A stretch of 64,000 nucleotides of DNA from Tetrastigma voinierianum. Lineage: Eukaryota > Streptophyta > Magnoliopsida > Vitales > Vitaceae. Positions 58,698 through 64,000 of the stretch are shown here, in pieces (positions within the stretch are counted from its first letter, which is position 1; the number at the start of each line of letters is the position of its first letter). Under the pieces are notes generated by a model. It searched no databases. It saw only the letters and a list, made by a program, of their open reading frames with translations, and was not told the origin of the DNA. Location of the stretch: assembly GCA_016808115.1 (NCBI GenBank), contig JAEQBH010007387.1, positions 56,266-120,265 of the forward strand, read 5' to 3'. A program made the position numbers and the translations under genes.

Positions 58698-60075
58698 TTT
58701 TGGTCGTGCCACGGTAGAGTGCTAGGAATTAACATATTTGTATCTAAATTCCTCCTACTGCTTAGTAGCAAAGCTCTTTTGCGGCATAGCGATTCTAGGG
58801 TCGAACTCAGGGATGGGTTTCTTTGAACAAATGACTAAGTGAAGGCGAAGTGGTGAGTGTTGGATTTGAGACTGTGCTCAGAGGATTAGTTGTTTCATAG
58901 GCTGAAACTAAAATTAAAAAAAAATGTAAAATAGAACCCCTTGAAGTGTCGGGCCACTAGTTTAGGGTTTTAAGGCAACCACCATGTCCTCGGGTCTTTT
59001 TCCTCGCGTTGAGGAGGATGACATATAGTCATTTCCCAGACTGGATCTTCATTTGGCTTTAAAACCCTAAACCACAATTTTCCTTTTAATAGAAAGCATT
59101 TATTTAGCATTTATGATTCCCTCACAGTGAGAATCCATCATATTAATCTACAATGATTCGTAAAGGCGACTAATGAATCTCGAGTGGATCTAATAATAAG
59201 CACCACTTTGGGTACTAAAAGATTACCAAGTGATCAATGAGGATGCATACAGTAAGCCTTTAACACCTCAGTGGCTCGTAATGGCAACTAATGGATATCG
59301 GTGTATCTAAGCTAAGAATACATGAACCACACAAAAACTTGCCAAGTATTGGCTAAAGAAAGTACATCAAGCTTTAAACTGGGGTGTAATTGGGAACCAA
59401 AATGTCAAAACACCTTTGCGTGAAAACGGAGGCAGAAGTATACCTTAAAATATTGCGTGACCCTCTCTTAGGAGGGAGAAGTGCAGCCAACCATCCTGCG
59501 AGTTGCCATCCTCGGAGTGTTTAGCGTAGAGAAAAGGGAAGAAAATGAAAGAAAATGGAGAAAAGGAAGCGGCGGGGAAACTGCCGCCCGCTCTCTGTAT
59601 TGCCAAAGTGAAGTGATTGCAAATTTGTACATGCGAGGCTTATAGGTCTTTCGGTGTATGAAATTACAGCGAAACTAAAGCTATTACAAGGAAAAAATAG
59701 GAAGAAACGGTGTATAAAAAACAACAAAAGCGTGGAAATGCCGGGAGAAACGGGGCTGTAGGATGGGCAGTGTTGGGTGTGAACAATGCTGCTGAGAACC
59801 AAATTTCACTTGTCTCCATTTTCTTCACTTTTTCTCTTCCTCCTCTTGGTCTCACGATCTACGATGTTGGGTTTGACTCGAATTCTTCATGCTTGGATCG
59901 GCTTCGACAATTTTGGCATGATTAGCTTGCAAAAACTAAAATTAACTACAAAATGCGTCATTAGAATAGTAGGGGGCAATGTGTAAATCGGGTTAATTCT
60001 GATGATTAGTACACAAAAAGCACTCAAAACCTATAATAAATAAGGTTCAAAATAGCACTTTTTGGGCACTAATCA
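58698..60075 (-). repeat. T2 5' LTR
   Basis: Homologous to 51298..52730; starts TGATTAGTGCCCAAAAAGTG at 60075. Confidence 0.88.
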
Positions 60076-60825
60076 CCTATACATTCCTATACTTGTATGT
60101 TTTAAGTATTACTTGTCAATTTGTCCTATCTTCGTAGAATCTGAGCAGACTCTTCCTTTGATACCTATAGGTACTTTTCTTATTTATGCTCCTTTACATA
60201 CAAAATCTACATATATTGCTAGTTCTTGTTCATATCTACATCCTTTCTTACCATATATTCCAATTAACTTTAACCAAACGATTAGTACACTTGGTACAAC
60301 AATTCAATTTTCAGACAAGTTGTGGGAACCAAATGCCATTAAATAGCATATGATTAGATTCTAGACTCAATGAGCTTTCCATAGAGTCCAGGAACACCCA
60401 AAACAGAGTTCTAACGAAGGAGTTATGCAAATTGCAAGCCATGAAGAAATCAGCATCTTACGTGAGTATAAGCCCTTTTTGTAATTTCCGGACTTATTAT
60501 AAACAATATTGTATCCAAAGATATATATGGATGGATTCTGAACTCAAGGGCTTTCCATAGGTCAAAGAACACACGAGTCTAGCGAAGAGTTATGCAAATT
60601 ACAAGCCATGAAGAAATCAACGGCTTGCATCACTTGCGGCGATGGCGAAAATAATAGTTTATTGTCTTTTTAAGACTTATTATAAGCTCAATATTATATA
60701 AAGCTATATATGAATGGATTCTAGACTCAAAGGGCTTTCCATAGAGTCCAAGAACACCCAAAACGGAGTTCGGACGAAGAAGTTATGGTCGTCCGAAGTT
60801 AGAGGTTTGACATTGTGCAGGGGCT

Positions 60826-60895
60826 ACGCAATTGCGTGGAAAACCCACGCAGCGCGTGCCGAGGATGCGGGGCTATGCAGTGCGTGGAAACGCGG
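60826..60895. repeat. Palindrome cluster in B2 at the position of B1's array
   Basis: A perfect 12-base palindrome ACGCAATTGCGT (60826..60837) overlaps a hairpin with arms TGCGTGG (833..839) and CCACGCA (845..851). Another TGCGTGG is at 60881 and GCGCGTGCC lies between. On the minus strand the cluster begins about 813 bases from the LTR start and is followed by CCATAACTTCTTC, as in B1. Confidence 0.75.
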
Positions 60896-61713
60896 TACAT
60901 GCCAAAGTTGAAAATTTAAACTTGACCACCCCTTGATAGCGTGGCTCAAAATCCACCAATTTTTTACCGAAACCATCCCGAAACAGCCCTTATCCACCGG
61001 CCACAATATCTTCCCAATTGAGGCCACCAAACATGCCAAAAACACGGCACCAAACATGCCAAAAACACGGCATAAAACCATCCCAAAACTGGTCTAAAAA
61101 CCAGCAAACATCATAACTATGCCAAGTTAGGGTTTCATTAAACCCAGAATTCATCAAAGAAGGGGGTTAGGGTTAGGTTTCTATAAGAATCCATACAACC
61201 CAAATATGTATCCATACATTTTAGACAAATTCCATACTTGAATCCATACAAACCATATAAAAACTAGACTTCCTTGTCAAAAATCATAGAAATCCTTACT
61301 TAATTCCATACCTTTGGCAAACTTCTCTTCTTATTCTTCTTCTCTTCTCTTCTTCTTCTCTTCCCCTTCCTCTTCTTCTTCTTCTCCCTTTCTCTTCTCT
61401 TCTCTACGTTTTGGTCTCTGAAATGAGAGACCCGATTAGAATCTTATCCTATTTTTTTGTTTTACTTTTCTTTTTAATTGCAACTTGGTCCTTCTATTCA
61501 TTCTAATTTCTATTCCATCTTTTCTCAAATTCCATAATTGCATATAACCTAATTGTTTTATGCCTCTCATATCCTCAAGTGGTAAATGACCACTTTACCC
61601 TTGTCTCTAATATTCATTTCGGGTCTCTCGTTTTATTTCCCAAAAATTCCCATTTAGTTTTTAATATACCACAAGCATGTCAGGAAGCGCTAGGGTATTT
61701 TTCGAGCGTTACA

Positions 61714-61975
61714 AAATAGCGTGAAATGGTCTTTTCCCAGTCATAAGTTCAGTCAGAGTAGTCAATACAAATCCTCCATCATATAACTGTTCTAGTTGGG
61801 AGCAATTCATTTTTCTCATTTATCACCACCGTATTCCCTCCTTTCTTGGGCACCACCTAGACAGGGCTCACCTAGGAACCGACAGAGATAGGATATATCT
61901 CTCCCGCATCTAACCATTTAAGTACCTCCTTCCGAACTACCTCTTTCATTGAAGGATTTAAGCGTCTTTAGGCAT
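61714..61975 (-). pseudogene. A1 reverse transcriptase, first half
   Basis: RRLNPSMKEVVRKEVLKWLD, AGEIYPISVGS, VVPKKGGNTVVINEKNELLP and WRICIDYSD appear in one frame with three stops. It is the RT start, ending at the B2 insertion. Confidence 0.88.
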
Positions 61976-62417
61976 CCACTGTTAGCTTGCTGTCTTCCTC
62001 CAATAATATCCTGTGCATACAAATAGATGGCCTGATCCCCTTTATATCAACTAAGGACCATCCAATTGCTTCTTTATGCTCCTTAAGGATCTTTAACAAT
62101 TTCTCCTCCTCCACGTCATAGAGGGATGATGAGATGATAACTGGTAGTATCAATTCCTCCCCAAGACAAGCATATCTCAAATGATTTGGGAGATGCTTCT
62201 CTTCCACAATAGGGGGTTTCTCAATAGAAGGAGTCAATCGGCTTGGGCTAGCTCCCAAATATTCAAAGTACTTCCTTCTATTCGGGTCGAAAGAATCCAT
62301 CCATTTTACATACCCTTGAACTATCTCATCTTCATAAGAGGAAGGGTCATCATGAGTCAGGCTAGTCTCCAATGGTTTTAAAGGAACCAATTGACTAGAC
62401 ACTATAGCCTCTAGCAC
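61968..62417 (-). pseudogene. A1 protease-RT linker
   Basis: A 149-residue open stretch starting MLEAIVSSQLVPLKPLETSL, with RKYFEYLGAS, PPIVEEKHLPNHLRYACLGE, EEEKLLKILKEHKEAIGWSL and DIKGIRPSICMHRI. These segments lead into RT in Athila-type polyproteins. It is long and open, so A1 may have been coding until relatively recently. Confidence 0.85.
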
Positions 62418-63060
62418 ACCACTTGGAAGAAACTGTCGGTATCATGTAGATGCTTTATGGCATTGAAGACGTTGAATGTCACTTCCTCTTCTTGAACTCT
62501 CAACCTCAGTTCACCCTTTTGCATATCCATCATTGCCCTTCCCGTGGCTAAGAATGGTCGTCCAATGATGATTGGGACCTCTTTATCTTCTTGCATATCT
62601 AGAATGATGAAATATGTAGGGAAGATAAATTTGTCCATTTTAACTAACACATCCTCTATGATACCCATGTGGACAGATTAGTGGCCGATCTATCTTTGCA
62701 AATAGCTGTCGTCGAATGTACTTCTCCCAATTTCAGTTTTTTAAAGATTGACTACGGCATAAGATTAATGCTCGCACCTATATCACATAAGGCTCTTTCA
62801 AATACGGCATTCCTAATAGCACATAGGATTGTGAAGCTACCTGGATCTTTCAACTTAGGGGGTAACTTCATTTGCAATATAGCACTACACTCTTTTGATA
62901 GAGCGATAGCTTCATAGTCTCCCAACTTCCTTTTCTTGGACAAGACGTCCTTCATGAATTTTACGTAACTCGTCATTTGCTTAAATGCTTCAGCAAATGG
63001 GATGTTGATGTGAAGCTTTTTGAAAATATCCATGAACTTGCCAAGTTGCTTATCTAATAT
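62411..63060 (-). pseudogene. A1 aspartic protease
   Basis: Active site ALCDIGASINLMP (D-I-G-A-S) lies at the end of the stretch 63033..62752. After stops in between, the 85-residue piece 62668..62411 shows FIILDMQEDKEVPIIIGRPF and LATGRAMMDMQKGELRLRV, the flap and C-terminal half in Athila-type proteases. The upstream part reads KKLHINIPFAEAFKQMTSYV. Confidence 0.88.
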
Positions 63061-63414
63061 GTTCTTTCTCAGTCTCTACGGATACCGGATAATAACCGTC
63101 TCATCACATATAGGTTTCTGAGCTTCAACTTTCTCACAGGTGTATGCGGCGGCTTCTTTTCTAAATTTTAAGCTATCTTCAACAACTCCCAGTGCCCTTT
63201 TCTCATTTCTGTAGGGGTTTTTCATCCCTCTTCTCCCCAGCTTCAACCCCAGCCCATTCGATCTTGCCACTCCTAAGGGTTACAACTTTGCAGTGCTCCT
63301 TTCCTTCTCTCTTGGGTTGACCTCAGAAGTACTAGGTAGATTTCGTGTTTTTCGCTCAAATAACAAAGCCATTAGGCCCATTTGGACCTCAAATTCCGAA
63401 TTTGGTACAGCGAT
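63061..63414 (-). pseudogene. A1 gag-protease junction
   Basis: Open piece 63270..63076 contains KRALGVVEDSLKFRKEAAAY and KPICDETVIIRYP; stops on either side. Confidence 0.55.
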
Positions 63415-64000
63415 TTAATGTGGCATCCTAGTCTCATTCTCGAACTTATCATGTGACTTCATCATATCCATATTCATATCAGCTAATTGTTCCATTTTCA
63501 GTTCTATACTCGACTTCTTCTCTTGAGGTGGTTGGAGAGGTTTGGCTTGCTCCATAGGATTACCCGCATTCTGATTTTTCCATGAAAAGTTAGGATGGTT
63601 CTTCCACTGGATTATAACTGACATATGGGTTAAAGTTCTGATTTTGAGGAACTTTGCCATATATTGAGCTTGTTCAATAAGTCAAATCTCCGTGAAAATT
63701 CATCATTAGGCACTGAGAGGTAGGATGAGGTCCATGACATTGCTCGTACTGGGGGCTTTCTTCAACTTAATGAATAGATACTTGAGAACCTAATTGTTGA
63801 GAAGCTTGTAGAAGAGTGTAGACACTTTAGTAGATAAGTTTGTCAACATGTCTAAGTCGAACACCCCAGCTGGCTTCTTCGGTGCTACTCTCTCAACTGG
63901 TCATTGACAATCATTTAAGGCTATGTTCTCAAGAATTTGATAAGCCTCCACTTCATTCTTCCCTATAATCGCTCCTCCAGTAGAAGCATCAATAAGAGTC
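63415..64000 (-). pseudogene. A1 gag, C-terminal part, runs off the window
   Basis: At the edge TLIDASTGGAIIGKNEVEAY and QILENIALNDCQ, then VERVAPKKPAGVFDLDMLTN, match Athila gag. Further down (63660..63415) NHPNFSWKNQNAGNP and KSSIELKMEQLADMNMDMMK follow. Stops are present. The N terminus is outside the window. Confidence 0.8.

Larger units (their letters stand above)
51298..60075 (-). mobile_element. T2: Tat/Athila-like element nested in B2, apparently non-autonomous
   Basis: LTRs at 51298..52730 and 58698..60075 on the minus strand begin TGATTAGTGCCC. Perfect target duplication CCTAT at 51293..51297 and 60076..60080. A tRNA-Asp-type primer site and polypurine tract are present. Internal DNA (about 3.2 kb without S3) has no protease, RT or integrase that I can detect, so it looks like a large derivative mobilised in trans. 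Confidence 0.88.
49094..61713 (-). mobile_element. B2: solo LTR of the B family nested in A1's RT, split by T2
   Basis: Minus strand, starts TGTAACGCTCGAAAAATACC at 61713 and ends CGGTTGGGGCGCTACA at 49094. Without T2 it is about 3.8 kb, the size of B1. Flanks AAATG (49089..49093) and AAATA (61714..61718) are a target duplication with one mismatch. The two pieces are 49094..51297 and 60081..61713. Confidence 0.85.
28912..64000 (-). mobile_element. A1: Athila-like Ty3/gypsy retrotransposon, 3' LTR to gag, split by G and B2
   Basis: Reading down from the right edge: gag, protease, RT first half, [B2 49094..61713], RT second half, RNase H, integrase, spacer, env-like ORF first half, [G 32038..44977], ORF second half, spacer, polypurine tract, 3' LTR. 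Removing both insertions gives an element of about 9.5 kb up to the window edge. LTR start TGATGAGTGCCC and the gag/protease motifs are Athila-type. The 5' LTR lies outside the window. E is its host; the left flank TACAG should reappear after the A1 5' LTR. Confidence 0.88.

Overview
This window is nuclear DNA from a flowering plant, in a retrotransposon-rich (probably heterochromatic) region. The only host gene piece I recognise is one exon of a plasma-membrane H+-ATPase (118..232, minus). Almost everything else is LTR retrotransposon: Ty3/gypsy elements with Tekay/Del-like and Athila/Tat-like proteins, one Ty1/copia element, several solo LTRs, and one CACTA transposon end. All coding regions carry stops and frameshifts, so no element looks autonomous. 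The sequence does not identify the species.

Layout. 1..967: H+-ATPase exon and flank. 968..9864: element E1 (Tekay-like, plus strand) with two ~2 kb LTRs, decayed gag, most of pol lost, and an LTR piece of another family inside. 9865..10934: AT-rich DNA with a CACTA terminus and an orphan LTR end. 11818..19670: an AT-rich repeat region holding a decayed copia element (11977..17327) and solo LTR S1 (17622..19574, TSD GATAA). 20192..28911: the 3' part of a minus-strand Tekay-like element E, interrupted by solo LTR S2 (22575..24945, TSD ATATT). 28912 to the window end: a minus-strand Athila-like element A1 lying inside E's gag.

A1 holds two insertions. Gypsy element G (32038..44977) splits A1's env-like ORF and itself contains solo LTR B1 (36560..40275, TSD GGTCT). 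A second LTR of B1's family, B2 (49094..61713), splits A1's reverse transcriptase and contains a Tat-like element T2 (51298..60075, TSD CCTAT), which contains solo LTR S3 (55710..58426). The chain E > A1 > B2 > T2 > S3 is five levels deep, and the broken frames rejoin across the insertions.

The most unusual signal is an array of self-complementary words in noncoding parts of at least five LTR families, each with its own word: GTATTGCAATAC (E1), GTGTACCGGTACAC (B1), ACGCAATTGCGT with TGCGTGG/CCACGCA (B2, at the same LTR position as in B1), CAACGTCGCGACGTTG (A1), TAGCGAAAATTTTCGCTA (T2), and long hairpins in S3. The words differ while the design recurs, which suggests a structural role in RNA or DNA that is not part of the standard LTR-element annotation.
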